NCBI RefSeq assembly: GCF_007095465.1
Contig: NZ_SDGL01000004.1
Location: forward strand, 62,001 to 126,000
Length of the DNA: 64,000 nucleotides
Reading direction: 5' to 3'
Source: Lactobacillus mulieris
Lineage (GTDB): Bacteria; Bacillota; Bacilli; Lactobacillales; Lactobacillaceae
Position numbers and translations under genes: made by a program. Positions 28,628-37,590 of this stretch are shown piece by piece. The stretch's first letter is position 1, and each line of letters opens with the position of its first letter. The notes below the pieces were generated by a model, which made no database searches, had not been told where the DNA came from, and saw nothing but the letters and a program-made list of their open reading frames with translations.

Positions 28628-30415
28628 TTATAGTAATTTTTCTAGTTCGTTTAAGCGCTGCTCAAAGACTGAAAAGGCACTGTCAAGATAAGTTGACGTT
28701 GTCATATCGACACCAGCTTTTTTCATAATCTCAATAGGATATTCACTTGAACCTGCTTTTAAAAATGCTAGATAGTCTGCTTTTTGTTTTTCTGTGCCAT
28801 GAACGATATTCTTAGCTAAAGCAACCGCTGCAGCGAATCCCGTAGAATATTGATATACATAAAAATTGTAATAAAAGTGAGGAATTCTTGACCATTCTTT
28901 ATCGATATCACTGCCAGGCTCTACGATTCCATAATATTTTTGATTTAATTCACCATAAAAAGAATTCAATTTTTCAGCTGTTAGTGGTTCTCCGCTTTGA
29001 TCTGCCTCATGAATAAATTGTTCAAATTCAGCAAATTGAGTTTGGCGATAAAGGGTAGTTCTGAATGCTTCTAAATTGTAGTTAAGAATAAATGCTCTAA
29101 TTTTAGGATCAGTTGCTTTACTTAATAAATATTCAGTTAGAATGTTTTCATTGGTAGTTGATGCTATTTCTGCTAAGAAGATAGGGTATTCGCCATAGAT
29201 ATAAGGTTGATTTTTTCTAGTGAAAGCAGAATGTACAGAATGGCCCGTTTCGTGAACTAAAGTATAAAGAGCATCAAAGTCATTAGTCCAATTAAGCAAT
29301 TCATAAGGATCTGTATCATAACTACCACCTGAATATGCTCCAGTTACTTTTCCCTTAGATTCCACAACATCAATTACTCGATTATTAAAAATATAATCAA
29401 CTTGATCAAGGTATTCTTTCCCTAAAATACTTAATGCCTCTCGTGCTTGCTTTTTCGATTCACTATAGCTATAGGATAAAGATGGGGTTCCTGTAATTGG
29501 AACATAGAGATCATACATTTCTAGTTCTTCTAATCCCAAAACTTTTTTTCTTAATTTCATATAACGGTGGAGTAAATTGAGATGTTTATGAACCCCTTTA
29601 ATTAAGTTATCGTAAACGGAAACAGGGATGTGACTTTGTGCTAAAGCTGCTTCGCGCGCACTATTGTAACCATGCATTAATGCAACATAATTTTGTGATT
29701 TAACATTGCCTGAAAGAGTTGAAGCAAGTGTATTTTGAAATTGACCATAGCTTGCATAAAGAGTTTCGAAAGCATTTTTTCTGACGGTTCTTTTTGGTGA
29801 TTGGATAAGCTGACTATATAATCCTTCAGTTAATTGAACCATCTCGCCATCATTGTCAGTTGTATAACCAAATTCAAGATCTGAATTGGTTAGCACATTA
29901 AAAGTATTACTTGATGAACCAAGAGCAGCACCACTTGCAGCAATAATTTGTTCAGATTGCGCATCTAGAGTATGATTTCTTTTATTAGTAATCTGATCTA
30001 AATAGTGTTTGTAATTTAATAATTTAGGTTCTTGTAGCTCAAATTCTTTTAAGACTTGATTGCTTAAAGATAAAATAGCTGGATTAATGAAGCTAATAGC
30101 TGAGCTATATTTATTTGCCAAATCTTCTGCCATTGCGGCAAAACCTAAATAATGATTATTGCTAGTATCAACATCTCTAGACATCGTGGCATAAACATAA
30201 ATTTTTTCTAGACGGCGATCAATTGAAAAAATTTGGGTTAATGCTGAATATAAATCATTACCAGATTTAGTAATGATGGCACTCAAGTTATTTAGATTGG
30301 AAATTTCATTGCTTACTGACTCAAATTCTTTTTGCCAAGCTTGATCAGTAGGAAAAACTCGTGTTAAATCCCAAGTCAACTCTTTGGGGACTTCATTTCT
30401 TGTAGGTAATACCAT
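28628..30415 (-). CDS. pepF: Oligoendopeptidase F (M3 family)
   Basis: A 595-residue cytosolic zinc metallopeptidase, the usual PepF length. The zinc site is in LVHETGHSVHSAF (H388, E389, H392), with the downstream FLAEIASTTNEN providing the third ligand Glu. It degrades oligopeptides of roughly 7-17 residues in lactic acid bacteria. The minus-strand start follows CGGAGGAA. It is a single gene, convergent with the permeases and divergent from the LytR-type gene. Confidence 0.93.
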   Translation of the reverse strand: MVLPTRNEVPKELTWDLTRVFPTDQAWQKEFESVSNEISNLNNLSAIITKSGNDLYSALTQIFSIDRRLEKIYVYATMSRDVDTSNNHYLGFAAMAEDLANKYSSAISFINPAILSLSNQVLKEFELQEPKLLNYKHYLDQITNKRNHTLDAQSEQIIAASGAALGSSSNTFNVLTNSDLEFGYTTDNDGEMVQLTEGLYSQLIQSPKRTVRKNAFETLYASYGQFQNTLASTLSGNVKSQNYVALMHGYNSAREAALAQSHIPVSVYDNLIKGVHKHLNLLHRYMKLRKKVLGLEELEMYDLYVPITGTPSLSYSYSESKKQAREALSILGKEYLDQVDYIFNNRVIDVVESKGKVTGAYSGGSYDTDPYELLNWTNDFDALYTLVHETGHSVHSAFTRKNQPYIYGEYPIFLAEIASTTNENILTEYLLSKATDPKIRAFILNYNLEAFRTTLYRQTQFAEFEQFIHEADQSGEPLTAEKLNSFYGELNQKYYGIVEPGSDIDKEWSRIPHFYYNFYVYQYSTGFAAAVALAKNIVHGTEKQKADYLAFLKAGSSEYPIEIMKKAGVDMTTSTYLDSAFSVFEQRLNELEKLL

Positions 30416-30583
30416 ATAAAATTCCTCCGTGATTTGAATAAGTTTATTTTAGCGTGTTATTTGTAGATTTTACAAAAAAACGTCTTTTTATCTTAAATAA
30501 AGCCTTAAAATTACACAAAAAAGTATAGTTTTAAAACAAAAAGTGGCAAAATTTAAATATAAGTTTGTTGAGGAGAATTGGAT

Positions 30584-31792
30584 ATGACGAAAAATCATCC
30601 AGATAGTCGGGAAGAATATCGCTTCAAGCAACGCAGTGGGCGTTTACTATCTCGAAATCAATTTTTTACTGCAAATAAACAGATCGCTAGTAATAAAAAT
30701 TTTAAAAAGCTTCTGACCTTAATTGTTTTTCTTGTTGTTGGATTTGTGGCAACATGGGGGAGCCATTTTTACTTTAATTTAGAAGCAGCGTTGGGAAATA
30801 CTTATCAAGGTGGTACGCCTGCTACTCAGATTACTAATAAGCAACCTATTTCGGTATTAATTTTGGGAGTAGATCAAGGAATTGAAAATCGTCATGATCA
30901 AGGAAATTCTGATACTATGATTCTTGCGACGGCCAATCCACAGACTCAAAAATCCACTTTGACATCAATACCACGAGATTTGTTGGCTGATATAAAGGGC
31001 GATAATGGAAAATACTTTATGTTTAGAGTTAATTCAGCTTATCAAGTAGGTGGTAATAAAGCTGCAATGAAAACTACGAAGGCCTTGCTTAATACTCCAA
31101 TTAATTATTACATGGAAGTTAATATGAAGGCATTGCAAGAATTAGTGGATGCTGTAGGTGGAGTAGATGTTAAAGTACCATTTTCGTTCACTTATAATAC
31201 CACCTTCAAGAAAGGAAAAATGCATTTAAATGGTAAACAAGCATTAGATTACGCAAGAATGAGAAAAGAAGATCCTCGTGGTGATTATGGAAGACAATTG
31301 CGCCAAAGACAAATTATCATGGCAATTGTCAAAAATGCTTTAAGTTTAAATAGCATTTCAAACTATAAAAAAATCCTAAAAGCTTTTTCAAAAAACGTGA
31401 CAACTAATATGACTTTTAGTGATATGATGGCTATCGCTATTAATTATCGTTCTGTAGCAAATAATATTAAGAGTGACTATATTCATGGCCACGATGCTTG
31501 GATTGATGGCGCCTCAATTCAAGTTGCTTCAACGAGTGAATTACAGAGAGTTTCAAATTATACTCGAACTAACTTAGGTTTGAAAAAGCAAAAACTTAGC
31601 AATGAAGAAACTAGGCAGAATCGTTTAAATGAAAAATATAATGCTATTGATTGGACAAATCCTAACGCCTTTACTAATTACCAAGTATTTCCAGCTAATA
31701 GTGATTCTGCAGTTAATTCTGATTCTGGTAGTAATTACAATACAACTTACAATAATAACGTTAGTGAATATGATAATGGTGGAAATTGGTAG
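30584..31792 (+). CDS. LytR-CpsA-Psr (LCP) family protein
   Basis: A 402-residue protein with a basic cytoplasmic N-terminus (about 45 residues), one membrane helix (KLLTLIVFLVVGFVATWGSHF), then the extracellular LCP domain: LILGVDQGIENRHDQGNSDTMILATANP, TSIPRDLLADI, and LDYARMRKEDPRGDYGRQLRQ. LCP enzymes transfer teichoic acids or polysaccharides onto peptidoglycan. A low-complexity Asn/Ser-rich tail ends the protein. ATG 30584 is preceded by GAGGAG. It is a lone gene ending in a two-way terminator. Confidence 0.9.
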   Translation: MTKNHPDSREEYRFKQRSGRLLSRNQFFTANKQIASNKNFKKLLTLIVFLVVGFVATWGSHFYFNLEAALGNTYQGGTPATQITNKQPISVLILGVDQGIENRHDQGNSDTMILATANPQTQKSTLTSIPRDLLADIKGDNGKYFMFRVNSAYQVGGNKAAMKTTKALLNTPINYYMEVNMKALQELVDAVGGVDVKVPFSFTYNTTFKKGKMHLNGKQALDYARMRKEDPRGDYGRQLRQRQIIMAIVKNALSLNSISNYKKILKAFSKNVTTNMTFSDMMAIAINYRSVANNIKSDYIHGHDAWIDGASIQVASTSELQRVSNYTRTNLGLKKQKLSNEETRQNRLNEKYNAIDWTNPNAFTNYQVFPANSDSAVNSDSGSNYNTTYNNNVSEYDNGGNW

Positions 31793-31822
31793 AAAAAAGA
31801 CCTGCATTGCAGGTCTTTTTTT
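31793..31822. terminator. Bidirectional terminator between the LCP gene and multicopper oxidase
   Basis: AAAAAAGACCTGC pairs perfectly with GCAGGTCTTTTTT around ATT. Confidence 0.92.
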
Positions 31823-31841
31823 TAATAACTATTTATTTGCT

Positions 31842-33407
31842 TTAATGATGACTAGCTCCGCTATTTGCATCATCATGACAATGATCCATGTAGCCTTCAG
31901 TACACATACCTGGCATGAATACTTCGCTTTCTGGAATTCCTTTTTCTTCCGCAAATGCTTTAGTTAAGGTTTCCATATCCATTAAATCGTAATGTGGTTC
32001 TGGCTTGGTTGGATCAACAATTAAGATGTTTGCCATCATACCAGCATCTTCGTGTTCAATGATGTGGCAGTGATACATAAAGAGACCTTCTTTAGGGAAG
32101 ATTACTTTTAGACGAACAGTTTCTTGTGGAGCAACTTCAATTGTGTCTTTGTAAACTCCGATTTCATTAGGATTTGGAGTTTGGCCATTGCGTGATACAA
32201 CTAAGAAATGAGCACCATGAATGTGGAATGGATGAAGCATACCGTGACTCTTGCTGTTAGTATTAGTTACATCCCAATATTCTGCATGGTTAACTTCAGC
32301 TTTCATATCAATTCTTTGCATAGAATATTGCTTACCATTAATTTTATCATGGTCATCCATTGTTACTTTCCGGATTGGAGCATCTGGATCAACTTTTGGA
32401 TCTGTCGGTGTGAATAGGGTATCTGGCAAGACAGAATTATCTTCTTCAAAGTCATGAATTCTAAATTCAATAAGTTTGAAGTCATCAGTATAAAGATTTA
32501 CGACATCTCCAGATTTATAACCTGAGAAATCAACAATTACTTGAAGACGTTCACCAGGACCAACTAATAATTTGGTCATCTTTACAGGATGTTCTAAGAA
32601 AGAATCATCTCCTGCGATTTGAGTCATAACTAAATCATTATCGAAGTGTAATCTCCATTCACGACGGTTAGTACCACCTAAGAAGAGCAAACGAACTTTT
32701 TGGGTCGTTACATCAATATATGGTTTAATGATACCATTAATTAGTGGTGTATCGCCAAATACTCCCATAGGATCATAATCAGCACGGTAATCAAATTGAT
32801 TATCTTTGTGGAACACTCTATCTTGTAATACAATAGGAAATTCGTCTTTGCCGTATGCTTTTGGAATTGGAAGTTCAGCTTCATGGTCATCAGTAATAAC
32901 TACTCCCATTGCTAACCCCATCCAAACTTGAGCTGCTGTACTTGGACATGGGTGAGCGTGAAGCCATGTTAATGCAGCTGGTTGTTCAACAGTAAACTCA
33001 ATTTCTTTTTCTTCACCAGGATAAACAGGAGCATGACAACTTCCATCAATGTATGGACCAGGAACTTCCATACCATGCCAGTGATAAGTGGTTAATTCTT
33101 TAAGACTATTCTTTAATGTGACATGAACATGTTGACCAGTTTTAAGTACCATTGTTTGTCCTAAAAATGGAGCATTATAACCCCAAGTTTTAGTTTTTGA
33201 ACCAGGTAAAAATTGTGTCTCACCTTCAAGAGATTCAATAGTGAACCAAACATCATTGCCGTCCACTTTATCAGGTTTTAAAACAGGTGGTACAGCTAAA
33301 GGTTGAGCTTCAACACCATCTGGAATGTGTAAGTTTTTATATCTAAAATGGTTTTTGTCAAAATCTGCTTCATCATAGAAGTAGTCAGTGTATACTTTTT
33401 CTGTCAT
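31842..33407 (-). CDS. Multicopper oxidase (CueO/laccase-like)
   Basis: A 521-residue cupredoxin-type oxidase. All four copper motifs are visible: HWHG (after TTY), HAHP, the type 1/3 box HPFHIHGAHF, and HCHIIEHEDAGMM with the Met axial ligand. No signal peptide or Tat motif is present, unlike CueO, so it may be cytoplasmic or leave by another route. The His-rich C-terminus (MDHCHDDANSGASHH) could hold extra copper. A likely role is oxidation of Cu(I) or phenolics. The upstream region has copper-box and catabolite-like sites. Confidence 0.9.
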   Translation of the reverse strand: MTEKVYTDYFYDEADFDKNHFRYKNLHIPDGVEAQPLAVPPVLKPDKVDGNDVWFTIESLEGETQFLPGSKTKTWGYNAPFLGQTMVLKTGQHVHVTLKNSLKELTTYHWHGMEVPGPYIDGSCHAPVYPGEEKEIEFTVEQPAALTWLHAHPCPSTAAQVWMGLAMGVVITDDHEAELPIPKAYGKDEFPIVLQDRVFHKDNQFDYRADYDPMGVFGDTPLINGIIKPYIDVTTQKVRLLFLGGTNRREWRLHFDNDLVMTQIAGDDSFLEHPVKMTKLLVGPGERLQVIVDFSGYKSGDVVNLYTDDFKLIEFRIHDFEEDNSVLPDTLFTPTDPKVDPDAPIRKVTMDDHDKINGKQYSMQRIDMKAEVNHAEYWDVTNTNSKSHGMLHPFHIHGAHFLVVSRNGQTPNPNEIGVYKDTIEVAPQETVRLKVIFPKEGLFMYHCHIIEHEDAGMMANILIVDPTKPEPHYDLMDMETLTKAFAEEKGIPESEVFMPGMCTEGYMDHCHDDANSGASHH

Positions 33408-33463
33408 AGTATTGACCTTTCTTTCTACCTCACTAGAGGAGAATAACTATTACAGCTTCAATG

Positions 33464-33497
33464 TACACCTGTTGTAAGCGCTTGTAAACTGATTATA
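33464..33497 (-). promoter_or_regulatory. Multicopper oxidase promoter with cre-like and cop-box-like sites
   Basis: On the minus strand a -10 TATAAT lies at 33492-33497. At 33472-33487 the plus strand reads TTGTAAGCGCTTGTAA, a near-match to the CcpA catabolite element, covering the expected transcription start. At 33464-33473 TACACCTGTT is one base off the CopY box TACA-NN-TGTA. Roles are inferred from motif and position. Confidence 0.5.
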
Positions 33498-33532
33498 CGA
33501 CAAATCACAATTTAAATAACGAAAAGTTAATT

Positions 33533-33542
33533 TACAAGTGTA
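33533..33542. promoter_or_regulatory. CopY-type copper operator (TACANNTGTA)
   Basis: TACAAGTGTA is an exact match to the copper-repressor box of Firmicutes, upstream of the multicopper oxidase gene. A 10-base match can be chance, but a second near-match lies 60 bases away in the same promoter region. Confidence 0.45.
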
Positions 33543-33644
33543 GTCAATAAAGAAAAAGTTATTTAATTCATAGTTGATAAATATTGGGTAATTAGTTAAT
33601 CTAAATCTTGAAAGATATATTTGATACATTAAAGAGGTTAAGCT

Positions 33645-34151
33645 TTGAAAATACTATTAAAAGACCTACTAGAAAAAATTGAAAATGAAGATTATATTCA
33701 AGATCTTGAAACAGAGAAATATTCGGCATTAACTAAATCAAAAGTGAAAACTATCAGTCAGAACTTAGTAAAACAAGTTTTAGCAGCATTGAAGCATAAT
33801 TCTCTAGCTCATGTACAACTTGATGTAACAGGACAAAGACCAGCTAGTTTTATTTTAGAAACTAATGTGGTTAATTTGCCATATGCCAATTACAAAAAAA
33901 TTGGAAATTTTGTTTCTGCTGACGAACCATTGCCAGTTAAAATTTATTTTGAAGTTTCTAGTGAATATATAAATGCTTCTAAATTTTGGATTGAAGAACT
34001 AGCTGGAGTAGATGATTTAAATGAAGAAATAATTGCGGATCATTTTGCTGATTTAATTAATCAAAAGTTAGTTGATGTTCGTAATTATGTTAAGCCTGAA
34101 AAAACTGTATCGGCTAAAAAGACAAAAGAAAAAACAAAGAAAAAATCATGA
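33645..34151 (+). CDS. Conserved hypothetical protein, lysine-rich tail
   Basis: A 168-residue soluble protein of no family I recognise. It starts at TTG 33645 (AAAGAGG 7 bases upstream). Residues 1-150 look like a mixed alpha/beta domain with alternating acidic and hydrophobic positions. The last 20 residues are mostly Lys with Thr and Ser, which could bind nucleic acid or anionic polymer. It is monocistronic with its own terminator hairpin at the stop codon. No function is proposed. Confidence 0.65.
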   Translation: MKILLKDLLEKIENEDYIQDLETEKYSALTKSKVKTISQNLVKQVLAALKHNSLAHVQLDVTGQRPASFILETNVVNLPYANYKKIGNFVSADEPLPVKIYFEVSSEYINASKFWIEELAGVDDLNEEIIADHFADLINQKLVDVRNYVKPEKTVSAKKTKEKTKKKS

Positions 34152-34177
34152 TTTTAATCATGATTTTTTCTTTTTTA
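34139..34177 (+). terminator. Terminator overlapping the stop of the Lys-rich protein gene
   Basis: AAAAAATCATGA pairs with TCATGATTTTTT around TTTTAA; the stop codon lies inside the stem. Confidence 0.82.
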
Positions 34178-34224
34178 TGAATGCCAAGTAACTTATACTA
34201 AAAGTTACAAGGAGGAATTAGCTT

Positions 34225-34851
34225 ATGTTTAATTGGAATTGGCTGGGTATATTAGTTTGGTTAGTTCTTTTAGGCTATTTAATTTTTATATCGTATCATA
34301 TCCGAAAACGACATTTAAAAATGATAGTCATGCAGCAAAAACATTTTACTTGGCGTACTTTGGGATTAGACTTTTTGGAAATATTAATATTATTAATAGG
34401 TCTTTTTATACAGATCCAAAATAGTTTCTTTGACAATCCTAGTTTAACTGTAAAAAGTCAGATTGAACAAAGTATTGAATACAAGCCATTAGTGCTATCT
34501 TCAGCATCAGATCGCTCATATTATGTGACTAGTAATTCGGTACAAAAAAAGAAATTGTATCAAAGATATAGTTTCTTTACTGAGGGAAATCAATATTCAG
34601 TAACAAGTGATTGGGCAACTATTTCTGATGGTAGTGTAGCGTTAAATACAGTGGCGCAAAAATTACCATATTCCAAGCAAGTGTTAGCAAAATATGATAC
34701 TAAATATCAAAAGGCTTACGTTGCTATTTATGAGGCCAAATATAAAAACACTTGGCAAAATGGATTGGGCTTACATGTGGGGAGAACCGCACTTAGATAT
34801 TACTTAATAAGAGTTCCCGACTCTACTTTTGTTAGAGAAGTTAAGAATTAA
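34225..34851 (+). CDS. Putative membrane-anchored protein, two N-terminal helices (LVIS_2131-like)
   Basis: A 208-residue protein with two hydrophobic segments (about residues 7-27 and 48-68) separated by a basic loop (HIRKRHLKM), then about 135 residues predicted outside the membrane with Tyr/Ser-rich sequence. It resembles an uncharacterised lactobacillus family (LVIS_2131-like, from memory, unverified). The start follows AAGGAGG. It stands alone, ending in a terminator shared with the convergent polymerase-like gene. Confidence 0.6.
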   Translation: MFNWNWLGILVWLVLLGYLIFISYHIRKRHLKMIVMQQKHFTWRTLGLDFLEILILLIGLFIQIQNSFFDNPSLTVKSQIEQSIEYKPLVLSSASDRSYYVTSNSVQKKKLYQRYSFFTEGNQYSVTSDWATISDGSVALNTVAQKLPYSKQVLAKYDTKYQKAYVAIYEAKYKNTWQNGLGLHVGRTALRYYLIRVPDSTFVREVKN

Positions 34852-34877
34852 AAAAGGCCGCGTTAAGCGGCCTTTTT
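34851..34877. terminator. Bidirectional terminator, GC-rich
   Basis: AAAAAGGCCGC pairs with GCGGCCTTTTT around GTTAA. It covers the ends of two convergent genes; the minus-strand stop codon is inside it. Confidence 0.9.
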
Positions 34878-36398
34878 TGTAGTATTTAAACTTTTCAATA
34901 GATAGCCCATAATAAAACTTAGAATTAAAGTGGCTGTTAAAAAGTCCATTACATTTCCAGAATAGTATGAAGAAAAAATCAAAAAGCTACTAGATGTTAG
35001 TAAGCAAGAATTTAAGAAGGATCTATTTTGAGAATTAATAATCCATTTAAATCCAGCATAGATTAATATTACTAGGTAAATACCTACAAATATTATCATT
35101 CCTATTAAGCCTAATGAATATGTTTGGGCGATAAAATCTCTTTCAAGATTAAAGATATTAGTTTCTCTAACATAAGAAATCCCCAACCATTTATCTAGTT
35201 TATTATTGTTAGTTTTTAGTACTTGATTCAGCATTTTTTGCTCAATAAGGCGATTATTCATTCTATCTTGAACGGGCAATTTTATGATTTCTAGCCAAAA
35301 TTCAGGATCATATTTATATGAATAACTTTGTTTTACAAATCGTGAGTTAAGTGAATAAAAATCACTGTATTTAGCAAAGAAATTTTTTAAGAATTTTTCC
35401 CTTTTTTTACCAGAATGCTTTTTAAGTCCTTCTTTTAAAGTTTGACTGACATCAACTTGTTTATGTGATTTTATGTGATTTTTTTTATTTGAACGAAGTT
35501 CAGTAATTTTTTCTTCGAAATTACCACGTTGAATCGCAGGGGAAAAAGGAAAAATTAAGCCGGTAGCGAGTGTACCTAAAACAATAATACTTATAGCATA
35601 ATTGTTGATTTTAATGTTTTTAAAAACAAAATGATGAATTAAATAAAGAAATACAAATATAGCACTTGAAATTATTAGTCCATATGCTGCTACTTTTGTA
35701 CCTAATTCTAGCATTGCGAGTGATTGAAAAATATACAGAATAACATTTATTAAATTAAATTGGGTTACTAGTATATAGAGCATTAGTGGTAATAACATAA
35801 ATAAGATTGCACTTATTGTGTTGGCAAAGTTAAAAAAACCCTTAGAAGCTAAAAGAAAATAGCTCATTCTTTTCCCACTAAACCAAGAAAAAATATTTCC
35901 TTGAATGAATTGATTACCATAAGACATTAATGATATTAAGAATAAATTGCTTAATACAATAGTAATTGATATTGAAGCTACTAAGCTCTGAATAACGCGA
36001 ACGAAGTCTTTTTTTTCTGTATTAGAGTTAGCTGTTATGTAAAGAACAACAATAGGTAAAAACATTCTAATTAGATAAAATATTTCTCCTGTAGTTGTAT
36101 ATCCGTAATCATTAGGATTAACACTAACAAAAGATTTGACATGCCAAATGTGAAGTGCAGAATATATAATTAAAACTATTGTGTAAGCTATTATCCACCA
36201 GTGCTTACCTATTTTTTGCCAATGATATTTTTTACTAAAAAACATCCCCAACAAGGTTGCAACTGCAAAGATTCGAATTATTGTTGGAAAAGTAAAAGGT
36301 AGGATAGTTGAAAGAGGTGGGTTATAAAACCAATAAAAATCTAAAAATGGTTGCAATAATATAAACCAATACAGACTCTTTTTTATTTTGTTATTCAC
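34863..36398 (-). CDS. O-antigen ligase/polymerase-like membrane protein
   Basis: A 511-residue protein with about 11-12 membrane helices and one large hydrophilic loop at about residues 290-380, the topology of the Wzy/WaaL (O-antigen polymerase/ligase) superfamily. It begins NNKIKKSLYWFILLQPFLDFYWF. I start it at GTG (minus 36398) because AGGAG on the minus strand is at 36406-36410. No glycosyltransferase or flippase lies nearby, so the substrate and pathway are open. It may act on wall polysaccharide. Confidence 0.65.
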   Translation of the reverse strand: MNNKIKKSLYWFILLQPFLDFYWFYNPPLSTILPFTFPTIIRIFAVATLLGMFFSKKYHWQKIGKHWWIIAYTIVLIIYSALHIWHVKSFVSVNPNDYGYTTTGEIFYLIRMFLPIVVLYITANSNTEKKDFVRVIQSLVASISITIVLSNLFLISLMSYGNQFIQGNIFSWFSGKRMSYFLLASKGFFNFANTISAILFMLLPLMLYILVTQFNLINVILYIFQSLAMLELGTKVAAYGLIISSAIFVFLYLIHHFVFKNIKINNYAISIIVLGTLATGLIFPFSPAIQRGNFEEKITELRSNKKNHIKSHKQVDVSQTLKEGLKKHSGKKREKFLKNFFAKYSDFYSLNSRFVKQSYSYKYDPEFWLEIIKLPVQDRMNNRLIEQKMLNQVLKTNNNKLDKWLGISYVRETNIFNLERDFIAQTYSLGLIGMIIFVGIYLVILIYAGFKWIINSQNRSFLNSCLLTSSSFLIFSSYYSGNVMDFLTATLILSFIMGYLLKSLNTTKKAA

Positions 36399-36437
36399 AG
36401 GTATTCTCCTCACCATAGAAGTTACATTTATGTTAAC

Positions 36438-36463
36438 AAAAAAAAGGCCTTAATTTAAGACCT
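36438..36463 (-). terminator. Minus-strand terminator after the DUF2187-like gene
   Basis: On the minus strand AGGTCTTAA pairs with TTAAGGCCT (one G-T pair), followed by a run of eight T. It lies between the DUF2187-like gene and the membrane protein gene. Confidence 0.72.
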
Positions 36464-36487
36464 CAGATTATGCTAAATAGAAAATAT

Positions 36488-36778
36488 TTACTTTTTATTT
36501 GATGAATCATCATCAATTTTAGAAATCTTAACATCATTGCTTGAAGGTGTCTTTGCAGACTTTTTCGGTGATTTTACTGCTTTTAAATATTTAAAATTAA
36601 TTACCATTTTATTATTTAAATCACTAACTGAAGCTGCATCTTTAGGATCAAAAGAAGTAATTGATAGCAATGCAGAATTTTCATAAATCTTTTCTACTTT
36701 ACCTTGGAATGGACATTTCAATTCTTCTTGAGATCTTGCTTCAACAATTGCTCCGATTTTTACATCATTTTTTTTCAT
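36488..36778 (-). CDS. DUF2187-like small protein
   Basis: A 96-residue protein. Residues 6-65 (VKIGAIVEARSQEELKCPFQGKV..IYENSALLSI) resemble the short beta-barrel DUF2187 family with a VEKIYENSALL pattern; the tail is rich in Lys, Ser and Asp. The function is unknown; a nucleic-acid or protein-binding SH3-like barrel is possible. It is divergent from the guanylate-kinase-like gene. Confidence 0.55.
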   Translation of the reverse strand: MKKNDVKIGAIVEARSQEELKCPFQGKVEKIYENSALLSITSFDPKDAASVSDLNNKMVINFKYLKAVKSPKKSAKTPSSNDVKISKIDDDSSNKK

Positions 36779-36863
36779 TTTCTCGCCTTTTCTCTCTTTT
36801 TATTTCAACGATAGTGAAATACTATTATATAAGTTAATGAATTTCAAGCGGGGAGAGTTATTT

Positions 36864-37421
36864 TTGAAAAAATTAATTATAATTGCAGGACCAAGTGGAG
36901 CAGGAAAAACCACAATATCTGACTATTTAGAAGAAAAATATCAAATTCCACGTGTTTTAACGCATACTACAAGAGCAATCAGGCCAGGTGAAAATAAAGA
37001 AGCTTATTATTTTGAAACTGAAGAAAGTTTTTCAAAGCTTCACTTATTTGAAAGCGTTAAATATGGCTCATATCAATATGGTTCAAGTAGAGAAGGCTTA
37101 GAAAAAGCATGGGAAACTAGTGATATTGTTTCAATAATTGTAGATACAGCTGGTGTGAAATCTTATGTTGAAAAGTTGCAACCAAATCAGTTTTATTTTA
37201 TCTACTTAAAAGTTTCAAATTTAGATACTTTAGAAGAAAGACTTGTGGAGCGTGGTGATGAGCCAACTGAAATTCTAAAAAGAATTAATAGCCGCGAATT
37301 TAAGCGAGATCTCCAATTAAGTGAAGGCTTAAAAAAATATTCCCATATTTTGATTAATGATAATTTAGAAGAAACGCAAAGAAAAATCGATAAAATCATA
37401 ACTAAGTTACGAAAAAATTAG
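36864..37421 (+). CDS. Guanylate kinase-like protein
   Basis: A 185-residue P-loop kinase: Walker A IIAGPSGAGKTT, then THTTRAIRPGENKEAYYF which parallels the GMP-binding T(T)R..R.GE segment of Gmk, and a lid near VERGDEPTEILKRI. It is shorter and more divergent than housekeeping Gmk, so it is probably a paralogue with altered substrate. TTG 36864 is favoured because GGGAGAG lies at 36850-36857; ATG 36837 lacks a ribosome binding site and sits next to a -10-like TATTAT. Confidence 0.75.
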   Translation: MKKLIIIAGPSGAGKTTISDYLEEKYQIPRVLTHTTRAIRPGENKEAYYFETEESFSKLHLFESVKYGSYQYGSSREGLEKAWETSDIVSIIVDTAGVKSYVEKLQPNQFYFIYLKVSNLDTLEERLVERGDEPTEILKRINSREFKRDLQLSEGLKKYSHILINDNLEETQRKIDKIITKLRKN

Positions 37422-37478
37422 ATATTGTTACATACAAGCCTGCCTTTGTAATGTTTTTTAACACTAAAGATTTAATTT

Positions 37479-37511
37479 TGTAACACTCGTGTAACATTGC
37501 TCTTGTATTAT
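37479..37511 (+). promoter_or_regulatory. WalR-type box and promoter of the NlpC/P60 gene
   Basis: TGTAAC-ACTCG-TGTAAC (37479-37495) fits the WalR/YycF consensus TGTWAH-N5-TGTWAH exactly. A -10 TATTAT follows 10 bases later (37506-37511), placing the box over the -35 region as in WalR-activated autolysin promoters. Confidence 0.62.
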
Positions 37512-37590
37512 AAATACTGAATTAATTGAGAAACAAAATATGTAGCTTTAAAAACTCGCTACCGAAGATTTTTGAGAGGAAATTATATTT

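Noticed and set aside
33472..33487. TGTAAG-CGCT-TGTAAA as a third WalR box
   Set aside because: The half-sites are four bases apart, not five, and the GCGC centre fits a catabolite element better.
36837..36863. ATG 36837 as the start of the guanylate-kinase-like gene
   Set aside because: It has no ribosome binding site and sits by the promoter, while TTG 36864 has GGGAGAG at correct spacing and begins exactly at the kinase fold.
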